In this document: positions 27,376-36,618 of the stretch, piece after piece
Position numbering within the stretch: position 1 is the stretch's first letter
How the letters are laid out: the number at the start of each line of letters is the position of its first letter
Origin: Methylomonas sp. LL1
GTDB taxonomy: Bacteria; Pseudomonadota; Gammaproteobacteria; Methylococcales; Methylomonadaceae
Assembly (NCBI RefSeq): GCF_015711015.1
Contig: NZ_CP064653.1
Span: 1,364,001 to 1,428,000 of the forward strand
Reading direction: 5' to 3'
Length of the DNA stretch: 64,000 nt
Made by a program: the position numbers and the translations under genes
Notes under the pieces: generated by a model
Seen by the model: only the letters and a program-made list of their open reading frames with translations
Databases searched by the model: none
Told to the model about the DNA's origin: nothing

Positions 27376-28024
27376 CGGCTTGTTCCGTAACACTTTCCGC
27401 AGTGTGCGCCTGAGTGATTTTTACCGGAAACACCATCTCCGGCCAATAACTACCATCCTCCAGACTAATCGACACCTTGATCAGACCCGGCAGCCTGTCG
27501 GCGATGGTCCATTCATCGCGCCATTGCTGCTCGGCGATGTCCTCGGTTTTTCCGAAATAGGAAAACTTCAATTGGGCGATGTTTTCCAATAACACCACCG
27601 GTTCCTCGGCCTTGGGATCATCGTCGCTTAGCCGGTAGGGGCTTAATCTAACTCTCAAGCTTGAGGACTTGGCGGGATCGAGTTCGAGCTCGAATACCTG
27701 AATCCCCTTGCGCGCCGAGCTGGCCGGCAAAGCTCCGGCAAATCTGAGGCTTTGATTGAAACCTTGAAAAACTTGTTGCGAACCGGTCTCGAAATTTTGC
27801 TCGGTATCCAGCGAAGGCAGCGGCCGGATCGCAGTCAAATGGCGCTTGAAAAATTGGTACACCACCGCCTTTTTATTGACTTCGGCAATTTTGTTTTCAC
27901 CGGCATTCCAACTTTCGGCGGCGACTTTCAAGCTGCTGAATAGTAACACCACCATGACACCCAACAGCGTCATGGCAATCAGCACCTCAATCAAGGTGAA
28001 ACCGTTACGGCGGGCAATCCTCAC
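27356..28024 (-). CDS. gspJ: Type II secretion minor pseudopilin J
   Basis: A 222-residue minor pseudopilin. The prepilin cleavage and methylation motif is RRNGFTLIEVLIAMTLLGVM. The globular part includes VVYQFFKRHLTAIRPLPSLD and the GspJ-type sequence LLENIAQLKFSYFGKTEDIA, WRDEWTIADRLPGLIKVSI. It overlaps gspI by four bases and gspK by 20 bases. Confidence 0.88.
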   Translation of the reverse strand: MRIARRNGFTLIEVLIAMTLLGVMVVLLFSSLKVAAESWNAGENKIAEVNKKAVVYQFFKRHLTAIRPLPSLDTEQNFETGSQQVFQGFNQSLRFAGALPASSARKGIQVFELELDPAKSSSLRVRLSPYRLSDDDPKAEEPVVLLENIAQLKFSYFGKTEDIAEQQWRDEWTIADRLPGLIKVSISLEDGSYWPEMVFPVKITQAHTAESVTEQADVAENP

Positions 28025-28443
28025 AATTCCGGCTCCCGAAACAATTTCAAGCTATTGAGTTCCAGCGAGCGTTGCCGGGTATCTTGTTCGCCCCAACTGA
28101 CCCGCACCGTAACGGCCAGCAATTGCAGATCGGGTTGGGATTGTTGCTGTTGGGATTGAAAGCGTTCGGCCGTGGCCTGTTGCCGCGTTACCGGGCGGAT
28201 ACTGACCAACCAATCGAATTTTTCGGCCTCGGTGCCGGAGGTTTCGCCGATTTGCAACGGCGTTTCCACGCCGGTTCTGGCCATCAGGGATTCCGCGATT
28301 TGCACCGCTATCGTATAGTCCTCCGACAGCACCGCGGCATTGACCCCGGAGCCGAAAATCCGCAACACGATAGTCAATGCCACCGCCATGATGGCAAAGG
28401 CCACCAGGATTTCCAGCAATGAAAAGCCCTTATGCCGCCGCAT
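28021..28443 (-). CDS. gspI: Type II secretion minor pseudopilin I
   Basis: A 140-residue minor pseudopilin, with motif HKGFSLLEILVAFAIMAVAL at the N-terminus and the GspI-type sequence VQIAESLMARTGVETPLQIG. It belongs to the tip complex with H, J and K. Its start lies inside gspH (14-base overlap). Confidence 0.85.
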   Translation of the reverse strand: MRRHKGFSLLEILVAFAIMAVALTIVLRIFGSGVNAAVLSEDYTIAVQIAESLMARTGVETPLQIGETSGTEAEKFDWLVSIRPVTRQQATAERFQSQQQQSQPDLQLLAVTVRVSWGEQDTRQRSLELNSLKLFREPEL

Positions 28444-28891
28444 CGGAAATGGCTACTTCGCCGGTGATCCAGTTGACATCGATACGGCGTAACTGCGAAC
28501 CCCATTCCAACGTAATCCGTCCGCCGGTCGAGGAACCATCGCCGAAGAAACGTATGCTGCCTTCCTCGTCGTCGGCAAACTCCTCTTCCGCCACCACCAG
28601 CGAAATATCGATTTCGTGGTTCAGATGGTAGATTTTGTCGCGATTGCTGATGCTATAACTGTTATAGCCCAGATTGACCGCCACGCTGACCGGTTTGCGG
28701 GTCATCAAGGCTTGGCCATGCGCATAACGCAAGGCCGAAGCAATATCCCGCGCCGCCGCCTGCAAACGGGTGGTTTGATTGCCGGAGGAAATATTGGTGC
28801 CGACTGCTGCAAATCCCAGTACGCTAATCAGCAATACGATGATCAACTCCAGCAGGGTAAAGCCTTGGGCGGTTTTAGCGGCAAACCTCAC
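28430..28891 (-). CDS. gspH: Type II secretion minor pseudopilin H
   Basis: A 153-residue pseudopilin, motif AQGFTLLELIIVLLISVLGF. The GspH beta domain is seen in LQAAARDIASALRYAHGQAL with MTRKPVSVAVNLG and IRFFGDGSSTGGRITLEWG. Its start lies 6 bases after gspG. Confidence 0.88.
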   Translation of the reverse strand: MRFAAKTAQGFTLLELIIVLLISVLGFAAVGTNISSGNQTTRLQAAARDIASALRYAHGQALMTRKPVSVAVNLGYNSYSISNRDKIYHLNHEIDISLVVAEEEFADDEEGSIRFFGDGSSTGGRITLEWGSQLRRIDVNWITGEVAISDAAA

Positions 28892-28897
28892 AACGGC

Positions 28898-29323
28898 TCA
28901 CTCCCAGCTATTGATATCCTGCTCCTCGCCCTCGCCGCCTTCTTTTTCATCGGCGCCATAACTGAATAAATCGAAACTGCCGTGCTGGCCCGGATAAACA
29001 TAATGATAATCCTGCAGCCAAGGATCCTGCGGGACTTTTTCCTTGCGCAAATACGGGCCGTTCCAGCGCTTGGCATCGTTCGGCTTTTGGATCAGCGCAT
29101 CCAGCCCTTGCTGCTGGGTCGGGTAACGTCCCTCGTCCAGTTTATACATATCCAGCGCCGCCGCCAGATCCTCGATCTGAACCTTGGCGGCCTTGGTTTT
29201 GGATGCCCCCATGTGCTTCATCACCTGCGGACCGACGATGCCGGCCAGCAAGGCAATAATTCCCAAAACCACCAACAGTTCCAACAAGGTAAAACCGTCG
29301 GAACGGCGTAAAGAATGTTTCAT
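28898..29323 (-). CDS. gspG: Type II secretion major pseudopilin G
   Basis: The major pseudopilin, 141 residues, the usual size. The motif is SDGFTLLELLVVLGIIALLA, followed by the conserved IEDLAAALDMYKLDEGRYPT, GLDALIQKPND and WNGPYLRKEKVPQDPW. The C-terminal calcium-site region YPGQHGSFDLFSYGADEKEG is kept. It is 12 bases from gspF. Confidence 0.95.
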   Translation of the reverse strand: MKHSLRRSDGFTLLELLVVLGIIALLAGIVGPQVMKHMGASKTKAAKVQIEDLAAALDMYKLDEGRYPTQQQGLDALIQKPNDAKRWNGPYLRKEKVPQDPWLQDYHYVYPGQHGSFDLFSYGADEKEGGEGEEQDINSWE

Positions 29324-29335
29324 GTGTTTCCTCCG

Positions 29336-30553
29336 TTAAATGGCAAGATCGTTGACGCTCAATATCGCTAACAAAATCGAGACGATGATACCGGCAATCA
29401 TCAGCCCCAACGAAATAATCAAAGCCGGTTCCAGCAAAGCCAGCATGCGCTGAATCGTGGTTTTCAGTTGTTTATCGTAAATAAGCGCGACCCGCAGCAA
29501 CATTTCCTCCAGCCGCCCGGTTTCCTCGCCCATTTTAATCATTTGCACCGCCAGTTTGGGAAACAGGTTTTGTTGGCCCAAGGCTTCGGACATGGTGCGC
29601 CCTTGTTTCAATTGTTCTTCGGCATGCGCCAGCAAATCGGACAGCACGCTATTGGTCACTGTCTCGCGCACGATACCCAGTGATTTCAAAATCGACACGC
29701 CATTGCCCAGCAAGGTACCGAAGGTGCGGCTGAAATTGGCGGTTTCCAGGTTAATCACGATCTCGCCGAACAAAGGCAAAGTCAAAAAACGTTGATCCCA
29801 GGCTTTTTTACTGACCGGATTCGACAGTTGCGATTTCATGAACTGCACGGCGCCCAGCACCGACAACAGTATCAACCACCAATAACCTTGTAAAAAGTCC
29901 GCCAGCCCTACCACGATTTGGGTCGGTACCGGCAGCGACTGGCCGGCGCTATCGAACATCTCCTTGAATTGCGGTACCACGAATGTCAGCATCACGAACA
30001 ACGACGCCAGCGACATCACCAGCAAAATGACCGGATAGATCAAGGCGGTGCTGACCGTGTCCTTCAGCTCCTGGGTGCGCTCCATGTAATCGGCCAAGCG
30101 CTGCAACACCCCGCCTAGATTGCCGCCCATTTCCCCGGCCCGGATCATGTTCAAATAAAACTTGGAAAACACCCCGCTTTGGCTTTCCAACGCATCGGCC
30201 AGGGCCTTGCCGGCCTTCACCTTCTCCAACACATTCGCCACCAGTTTATTCAGCTTGGGATTTTCCTCGGTCAATTGCAGCAAAATGGTCAACGACCTGT
30301 CCAACGGTAAACCCGATTCCAGCAAGGTGGCCAGTTCGCCGGTCAGCATGCCGATTTGCTTATGCGACAAATGCACGGCGGCCGATTTACGCCTGAAACC
30401 GAGAAAGGTTTTTTCCTTGGCCGGTTCGATCCGAATCGGAATCAAACCCTGGTTTTGCAGCTCCAACAACAAAGTCCGTTCATCGCTGGCATCGCGCACG
30501 CCCTCCTCCGTTAAACCCTGATTATTGACAACTTTATAAGAAAATAATGGCAT
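29336..30553 (-). CDS. gspF: Type II secretion inner-membrane platform protein F
   Basis: A polytopic platform protein of about 405 residues with two T2SSF domains (around residues 70-195 and 270-395). Typical motifs are IGMLTGELATLLESGLPLDR, MIRAGEMGGNLGGVLQRLAD and the second MIKMGEETGRLEEMLLRVAL. ATG 30553 begins MPLFSYKVVNNQG, the usual GspF start; the longer frame is not supported. It is the first gene of this operon, and no gspE precedes it. Confidence 0.93.
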   Translation of the reverse strand: MPLFSYKVVNNQGLTEEGVRDASDERTLLLELQNQGLIPIRIEPAKEKTFLGFRRKSAAVHLSHKQIGMLTGELATLLESGLPLDRSLTILLQLTEENPKLNKLVANVLEKVKAGKALADALESQSGVFSKFYLNMIRAGEMGGNLGGVLQRLADYMERTQELKDTVSTALIYPVILLVMSLASLFVMLTFVVPQFKEMFDSAGQSLPVPTQIVVGLADFLQGYWWLILLSVLGAVQFMKSQLSNPVSKKAWDQRFLTLPLFGEIVINLETANFSRTFGTLLGNGVSILKSLGIVRETVTNSVLSDLLAHAEEQLKQGRTMSEALGQQNLFPKLAVQMIKMGEETGRLEEMLLRVALIYDKQLKTTIQRMLALLEPALIISLGLMIAGIIVSILLAILSVNDLAI

Positions 30554-30686
30554 GGAGTCGTTAGTTGAATGAAGTTGGGCCGTGATACGGGATTGAAATA
30601 TCGGCCGTCGGCTACGTCGAATTGAAACCAATTATACAGTTTGTCCGCCCGGTCGAACCAGCCATCGAAATCGGTGACACCGGCCA

Positions 30687-31595
30687 CTAACCGCGGGTAC
30701 AATTACGGCCCGAATTCTTGGCCCGGTATAGCATACGATCCGCTTCGTCCAACAACGCCGACGGCATTTGATCCTGGCCAGGGGTCATCGCGGCGTAACC
30801 GACGCTAATCGTGACCCAGCATGAAACGCCGGAGCCGGCATGGCTCATTTGCTCGGACTCGATGCGAAGGCGTAACTGTTCGGCAACCCGCCGCGCGCCA
30901 TCGATATCGGTTTCGGGCATCAGTATCACAAATTCTTCACCGCCGTATCGCGCCACCAGATCGCAAGGCCTGCTGACCATCGCGCTCAACAGCGCCGCCA
31001 CCTGCTTCAGACAGGTATCGCCGGCTCCATGTCCATAACAGTCGTTATAGGCCTTGAAATAATCGACATCCACCATGATCATCGCCAGTGGAAAATGACT
31101 GCGTTGCGCGCGCTTCCATTCGATTTCCAGCATCTGATCGAATCGCCGGCGGTTGGGCACATCGGTCAAACCGTCTATCCAAGCCATCGCCTCCAGCCTA
31201 TCGGCCATCTGCTTCAGCCGTATATGATTGCGTATCCTGGCCTTGACCACGGGCAGGTAAAACGGCTTGGTGATGTAATCCAGGGCACCCAGATTGAGAC
31301 CACGCTCTTCGTCGCCGCCGCCATTCAGCGCGGTGACGAATATCACCGGGATAGCACTGGTTTGCGGGTCGTTTTTCAGGCGGCGGCAGAGTTCGTAACC
31401 GTCCATATCCGGCATCATCACATCCAACAAAATCAAGTCCGGCAAGCCCTGCCGGGCGATTGCCTCCAACGCGGCCTCGCCGCTGGCCGCCACTTTAACC
31501 CGATAATCCTGAATCAAATTTTCCGCCAATACCTGAATGTTGGTGGGCGTATCATCGACGATCAAGATCAGTGGTTTGGTGGTTTCGATAGTCAT
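30687..31595 (-). CDS. Response regulator with diguanylate cyclase output (REC-GGDEF)
   Basis: A 302-residue protein that should make cyclic di-GMP. The receiver domain (residues about 8-125) has Asp in [17 protein letters not shown] and Lys in [11 protein letters not shown]. The GGDEF domain (about 150-300) has the active motif [10 protein letters not shown], and an RxxD inhibitory site (RPCD) five residues before it, so feedback control is likely. Its start overlaps the kinase gene stop (ATGA), so it is the natural partner of that kinase. Confidence 0.93.
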   Translation of the reverse strand: MTIETTKPLILIVDDTPTNIQVLAENLIQDYRVKVAASGEAALEAIARQGLPDLILLDVMMPDMDGYELCRRLKNDPQTSAIPVIFVTALNGGGDEERGLNLGALDYITKPFYLPVVKARIRNHIRLKQMADRLEAMAWIDGLTDVPNRRRFDQMLEIEWKRAQRSHFPLAMIMVDVDYFKAYNDCYGHGAGDTCLKQVAALLSAMVSRPCDLVARYGGEEFVILMPETDIDGARRVAEQLRLRIESEQMSHAGSGVSCWVTISVGYAAMTPGQDQMPSALLDEADRMLYRAKNSGRNCTRG

Positions 31596-34500
31596 GCCGA
31601 TCCGCTCTCTAAATGCCGCGCGATGGTGGTTTCCAACTCGTCCAAGGTCCCGCGCGCGTTCCGGTAGTCGATATTGCCGACCTGTTTTTCTATTTTATGC
31701 AGCAACCGCAAGCCGTTCCCGCCGGGCAAGGCCTTTTTCAAACGTTCCATCAGCTCGCCAGGCACGAAATCACTGCCGTCCAATAATGCGCGCAATTGGC
31801 CGACGAGATGGCCGGCCACGAGCCAATCATGGGTGTCGCCGTTGGCGTCCTCGGCCGAATCCTGGCGGCACAGCCTAGCAGAGTTTCGCAGCATGTCGTC
31901 CAAACTGCGTTCGAAGGCCTCGCGTTCTTGGTCTTGCGCCCCCAGGTGAAGACTGTCCTCCAGTCTTGCGGCGGCCCGACTCAGCTCGACGGCGCCGATC
32001 ACGCCGGCCGCGCCTTTCAAATCATGTAGCCACGCCCCCGCCTGCTCGACTTTTCCTTCCGCGAAGAGTCGATTCAATTGTGCCGCCGAGTCGAAAAACT
32101 TCTCGTGGAAGCGTTTGAGCAGACTTTTAAGTTTGCCGCAATCCTCGCCTAGCGTAAGCCGGATGTAATCAAGGTCAAAACCGGGTAGTTCGGCGGGTAA
32201 TGGAGAGATGATCTCGCCGCCAAGCGGCGCGGACCCGGCCGTAATCGCTTGCCCACGCGGCTTGATGCAGCGAACCAAGGTAGTGATCAAGGTTCGCGGC
32301 AAAACGGGCTTGCCGACATGATCGTTCATGCCCGCCGCATAGCAATCGTCACGCTCCCTGTCTTGTACGGCGGCGGTCATCGCGATAATCGGCAAGTCGG
32401 CAAAACGGGCATCCAACCGAATGGCGCGGGCGGCTTCGATACCGCCCATCTCGGGCATTTGCAGATCCATTAGCACCGCATCGAACGTGGACTTGCGCAC
32501 CGCTTCCACGCCCTCTCGACCGTTATTGGCCACGGTGACGCTCAGTCCGGCACCCTCCAGATATTCGCGGGCCACAATCTGATTGATTTCATTATCCTCC
32601 ACCAACAATATGCGCGCCCCGCGTATCGGCGCCGCCATCACAGCCAGCCCTGGCCGGGCTTGCTCGTCGGTTCGAAAGATCGCGCCGCCCTGCAGACGCG
32701 TCAATGCATCCAACAGCATGGAAGGCATCACTGGTTTTACCAGAATATCGTCCGGTGTTGCATCGCCCGCGGCACTCAGTAATCTTTCACGACTGAACGC
32801 CGTCACCATGATGACCACCGGCGCGTGGCGAATTTCCGCCCTGCGCACCATGCTCCTGATCTCGCGGGTGACCTGAACCCCGTCCAAGCCCGGCATCTTC
32901 CAGTCCAGCAGCACCAATTCGAAATCCCGACCGGAATCATTGGCCGATTTCAGGCACGCCAGCGCATCCTCGCCGGTAGCCGCCTCCTCAACTTGAAATC
33001 CCCAGGTCCGCATAATGTCCCGCAACATTTGCCGTGAAATGTCAAGATCGTCGACGATCAATACTCGCATGGTTTGCAAATGCGCGAAGACCGGCCCGCA
33101 TTTGCGCTGCTCCGGGAAAGGCAGCATCAAGCTGAATTCGAATAGGCTGCCTTCGCCGGCTTGGCTTTGCACGCTCAATTCCCCGCCCATCATTTCCACT
33201 AGCCGCTTACTGATGGCCAGGCCGAGGCCGGTGCCGCCGAAACGGCGAGTAATCGAGCCGTCGGCTTGAGTGAAAGCTTGAAACAGATGGTTAACCTGCT
33301 CCGGCGTCATGCCGATACCACTGTCACGCACCGAAAAATTCAGGGTCGCACAATCGTCGGTGGCTGCCAGCCGCGAAACCTTGATATGGATTTGCCCGGA
33401 CTCGGTAAACTTGACCGCATTACCGACCAGATTATTCAGTATCTGCCCCAGGCGCAGCGCATCGCCGATCAAGCGCGGCGGAGCGGCGGGATCTAACTCC
33501 AGCACTACCTCCAGACCTTTTTCCTCCGCACGGACAATAAACAGGTTCAGCACGTTTTCCAGCATTTCCTCCAGGCCGAACACTTCGTTGGCTAATTCCA
33601 TCCGCCCGGCTTCGACTTTGGAATAATCCAGAATATCGTTAGTGATCGCCAACAGCGCCAGCGACGAAGTGTGTATTTTATGCAGATAATCGCTCAGCTT
33701 GGCCGGCGGCTGACTGTTTAACGCCAGGTCGGATAGTCCGATGATTGCGTTCATCGGCGTGCGGATTTCATGGCTCATATTAGCCAAAAACATACCCTTG
33801 GATAGCGCGGCGGCCTCCGCCTGCTCCTTGGCCAACTGCAGTTCGGTGGTCCGTTGCGCCACCTCGAGTTCCAGACAGTCGCGGTGGACGGTCAAATTCT
33901 GCTCCCTTGTTTGAATCTCGCCCAACATGGCATTAAAGGCCCGCACTAGGTCGCTGATTTCGTCCTTGCCGCGCGGAACCACCCGGAGCGCGTAATTTTT
34001 ATCTTCCGCGACTCTGCGGGCGGCTTCGGCCAAATCCTCTATCGGCCGGGAGATGATGCGCTGCAGACGTATAGCCAGCAGATAAACCATAATCAGCGCC
34101 AAACCGGCGGCCCCCAACCCCTTGCCCAGGTCGGCCAGCTGATCGTTCCAATGCGCGGTGAAATCGGCTTGCAGCAACACATAACCGATCAACTCGGTAT
34201 TCTTGATGACCGGAGTAAACAGCTCCGCGCTCCGACCCCAGAAATCGGTGCGCAGCTCGCGATAGGGCTGTCGGTGATAAGTGGGCATGGCAGCATCCCG
34301 CCCCGCCCGACTCCAGGAAGATAACGCCGAGCCATCGGCGGATACCATCCAGGCCGAAACGATTTCCGGATGTTCCTTCAGCGCTTCCAGCAACCGCCGC
34401 GCCTCGGCCTGATCGGAAAACACCAGCGCGGCCTGGCCGTTTTCCGCTAACACATCGGCCATGCTGGCCAATTCGCTCAACGCATCCTGATTGCGGCTGT

Positions 34501-34642
34501 AGGCGGAACTGACCACCATCACCGATAAACTGACCGATAAACAGGCCGCGCAGCTCAACATGATGATAGACACCAGTTTCCGGCGTAACGACCAATTTGA
34601 AAAACCGGATATGGCGTGCAATGAACTATCTCCCGTATACAT
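31592..34642 (-). CDS. Hybrid sensor histidine kinase with two receivers and HPt
   Basis: A 1016-residue inner-membrane sensor. Order: span (about 22-45), periplasmic CHASE8-like domain (about 45-170), span (about 175-195), HAMP (to about 250), HisKA with [18 protein letters not shown], ATPase with the G-box [20 protein letters not shown], receiver 1 (about 530-650, [12 protein letters not shown]), receiver 2 (about 665-790, [12 protein letters not shown]) and HPt (about 830-930, [20 protein letters not shown]). A full phosphorelay is thus present in one chain. It overlaps the yfiR-like gene by 17 bases. The CHASE8-type sensor is known in YfiN, the partner of YfiR. Confidence 0.93.
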   Translation of the reverse strand: MYTGDSSLHAISGFSNWSLRRKLVSIIMLSCAACLSVSLSVMVVSSAYSRNQDALSELASMADVLAENGQAALVFSDQAEARRLLEALKEHPEIVSAWMVSADGSALSSWSRAGRDAAMPTYHRQPYRELRTDFWGRSAELFTPVIKNTELIGYVLLQADFTAHWNDQLADLGKGLGAAGLALIMVYLLAIRLQRIISRPIEDLAEAARRVAEDKNYALRVVPRGKDEISDLVRAFNAMLGEIQTREQNLTVHRDCLELEVAQRTTELQLAKEQAEAAALSKGMFLANMSHEIRTPMNAIIGLSDLALNSQPPAKLSDYLHKIHTSSLALLAITNDILDYSKVEAGRMELANEVFGLEEMLENVLNLFIVRAEEKGLEVVLELDPAAPPRLIGDALRLGQILNNLVGNAVKFTESGQIHIKVSRLAATDDCATLNFSVRDSGIGMTPEQVNHLFQAFTQADGSITRRFGGTGLGLAISKRLVEMMGGELSVQSQAGEGSLFEFSLMLPFPEQRKCGPVFAHLQTMRVLIVDDLDISRQMLRDIMRTWGFQVEEAATGEDALACLKSANDSGRDFELVLLDWKMPGLDGVQVTREIRSMVRRAEIRHAPVVIMVTAFSRERLLSAAGDATPDDILVKPVMPSMLLDALTRLQGGAIFRTDEQARPGLAVMAAPIRGARILLVEDNEINQIVAREYLEGAGLSVTVANNGREGVEAVRKSTFDAVLMDLQMPEMGGIEAARAIRLDARFADLPIIAMTAAVQDRERDDCYAAGMNDHVGKPVLPRTLITTLVRCIKPRGQAITAGSAPLGGEIISPLPAELPGFDLDYIRLTLGEDCGKLKSLLKRFHEKFFDSAAQLNRLFAEGKVEQAGAWLHDLKGAAGVIGAVELSRAAARLEDSLHLGAQDQEREAFERSLDDMLRNSARLCRQDSAEDANGDTHDWLVAGHLVGQLRALLDGSDFVPGELMERLKKALPGGNGLRLLHKIEKQVGNIDYRNARGTLDELETTIARHLESGSA

Positions 34643-35171
34643 AAAATGCGATATTCAACAATTGACCCGGCACATGCAGTCCGGCGTTACGGATAGCCTC
34701 CAGATTGACTTCGAACACCACCTTGTTTTCGCGAAACAACAAGCCGATGCCGCCGCCCTTTTCGGCAAAATCGCCGATATCCGACAAGGTCAGGACCGGG
34801 GCGTTGCCCAAGGCCTTCAGGGTCATCACGAACCGCTGTTGCTCCGAACTACCGAGAAACAGCAGGTGGCAACCGCTCGGATCGAACGTGTCGTGGCTGT
34901 GTTGCACAACCCGTAATTCACGCTCGCCCGCCTTACGGCCATCCAGTGCCCGCAGCGCGCCGTCCAGCTCGTCGTTACCGACCTTGCACAACACGATTTC
35001 GGCGCCGGCCGGCAGGCTCTCGGCCGGCCACTCGACGAATTTGGCGAAATTGTAAAGATAAGCGGCCTTGATCTGGCCTTCAGATAAACCATCCGCCGAT
35101 AAGGCTCGGCAAAACAGCAACAAACCCGGCAAAATCAAGCTAAGCGGTCGGCCGTGGCTCAACAGCGCCAT
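34626..35171 (-). CDS. YfiR-like periplasmic protein (DUF4154)
   Basis: A small periplasmic protein of about 181 residues. ATG 35171 starts a signal peptide ([19 protein letters not shown]); a longer frame lacks support. The YfiR signature [20 protein letters not shown] is clear, as are [20 protein letters not shown] and [20 protein letters not shown]. In Pseudomonas, YfiR represses the cyclase YfiN through its periplasmic sensor domain. Here the likely target is the CHASE8-like region of the downstream kinase; this is inference from family and gene overlap. Confidence 0.88.
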   Translation of the reverse strand: MALLSHGRPLSLILPGLLLFCRALSADGLSEGQIKAAYLYNFAKFVEWPAESLPAGAEIVLCKVGNDELDGALRALDGRKAGERELRVVQHSHDTFDPSGCHLLFLGSSEQQRFVMTLKALGNAPVLTLSDIGDFAEKGGGIGLLFRENKVVFEVNLEAIRNAGLHVPGQLLNIAFYVYGR

Positions 35172-35503
35172 AGCAGCTCTTATCCCGCGCGAGCGAGCTT
35201 CGCCGCTAATGCCAAGCGCGCGCGCCACTATCGGATAACCTTGGCATTTTCGGTAAGGCTTCATTTAATGGGTATAAAACTGGACAGACTAGTCATTGCT
35301 CGAGAGCTAAAAATGAACATGCGACGATTATGGCAACGGTTGCTGTCGAAACAGGCAGGGACAAGCGAGGGGATTTTTTGAATAAGTCAAACGCTCATGA
35401 TTTAGCGCGGCGCAGCCATGCCATATGAACGCCCATCCGCTGTCAAGCCGAACCATAAACTGAAGTTTCGCCGAAACCGCGCTGGACCAATTCGAGGACG
35501 GGG

Positions 35504-36592
35504 CTAACCGACGATCCGCGGACAAGGGCAATAGCCGTTGAGCTCCACATAGGCTTTGCCGGATACACTACCGCCAACACCGCATGCACCTTCCCAATAA
35601 ACCGGTCCGACCCAGATATGGTGTTTGGCGCGTAATTCCTGGTCCTTCAGCAAAGGTTGTACCGTGAATTTTTCGCCGCGAACCTCCACTTCCCAGCCTG
35701 ATGGGTAGGTGCAACCGGTATGCGGACTGGTCCATTCCTCAAGCACCGTCACCTGAAAATCTTGGGCGTTCAACTGGACGGTAATGCCGGCTGCATCGGT
35801 GATCGAACCCGATTTTTCCACCGAAGAATCGCTACCTTTAAAATCGAATAGCATGATCTGCCGGTTGTCGTCCAGTTCGACGGCGAACCACTGCCAACCT
35901 TGCAAGATGGCCTGATACAGCTCGCCGTATTGACGATCGAACCAACTGCTGCCGCTGACCTTCAATGTTTCGCCGCCAACCGTCAGCGTACCGCTGGTTT
36001 CCATCTTGGGCCGCGAATAATAATAGCTATAGCCGCCGAAACGATAGGGATGGGCATCGCCACCGTAATGCAAGACCGGCGGTTTGGTGGCCTTTAGCTC
36101 AATATCCAGTAGGTAATCGCCGACTTGGGCATGCAAGCGGTCATGGCCGTTACCGCCAACGGCGGTGACTTTGTCGCCGTAACCGGATTTTAGATCGAAA
36201 CCGTTCCTGCCGCGATTAGGCAGCTTGAATTCGACGTACTCGTCGAAGGAAAAACGTTGGCCGTCGACATCGGTTATGGCGGCTTGCACCAGTTGGTCGC
36301 GCATGAACAAAAAACTGTCGAAGGCGAAGAACACCACTTCGAAACCGAAACGGCGGCCGTCCTCGGCCTGTAAGTGTCCGGTCCAATACCACCACTGCAC
36401 CTGCTCCGTCGGTAAAAAAGCATCCATTTCCGGTAAGTTAACCGGCCCGATCAAGCCTCGCCTAGGCATGAACTGATAATAAATCACCACGGCGATCAGC
36501 AACGCCCAGGGTAGAAATGGCGGAATCAATAAGCTGATGACAATCAAAACCCCGGCAATGATCCAGGGCAGTTTTTTCCAGAGTTTACTCAT
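35504..36592 (-). CDS. Lipocalin-like (CrtC/AttH-type) membrane-anchored protein
   Basis: A 362-residue protein. One or two hydrophobic segments (about residues 8-40) are followed by a beta-rich domain of the AttH/CrtC lipocalin-like kind (VQWWYWTGHLQAEDGRRFGF, SGSSWFDRQYGELYQAILQG, WQWFAVELDDNRQIMLFDFK). CrtC relatives are carotenoid hydratases, but many members bind or modify other hydrophobic compounds. The short C-terminus has several Cys (CGVGGS, CPCPR). It lies 26 bases after the TonB receptor, so it may handle the same ligand. Confidence 0.8.
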   Translation of the reverse strand: MSKLWKKLPWIIAGVLIVISLLIPPFLPWALLIAVVIYYQFMPRRGLIGPVNLPEMDAFLPTEQVQWWYWTGHLQAEDGRRFGFEVVFFAFDSFLFMRDQLVQAAITDVDGQRFSFDEYVEFKLPNRGRNGFDLKSGYGDKVTAVGGNGHDRLHAQVGDYLLDIELKATKPPVLHYGGDAHPYRFGGYSYYYSRPKMETSGTLTVGGETLKVSGSSWFDRQYGELYQAILQGWQWFAVELDDNRQIMLFDFKGSDSSVEKSGSITDAAGITVQLNAQDFQVTVLEEWTSPHTGCTYPSGWEVEVRGEKFTVQPLLKDQELRAKHHIWVGPVYWEGACGVGGSVSGKAYVELNGYCPCPRIVG

Positions 36593-36618
36593 TGTCGAGA
36601 CTCACAAGGGTTGAAAAA

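Noticed and set aside
35270-35381. Short plus-strand peptide (MNMRRLWQRL...)
   Set aside because: No ribosome site of note, no family and only about 22 codons; the gap 35172-35503 shows nothing firm.
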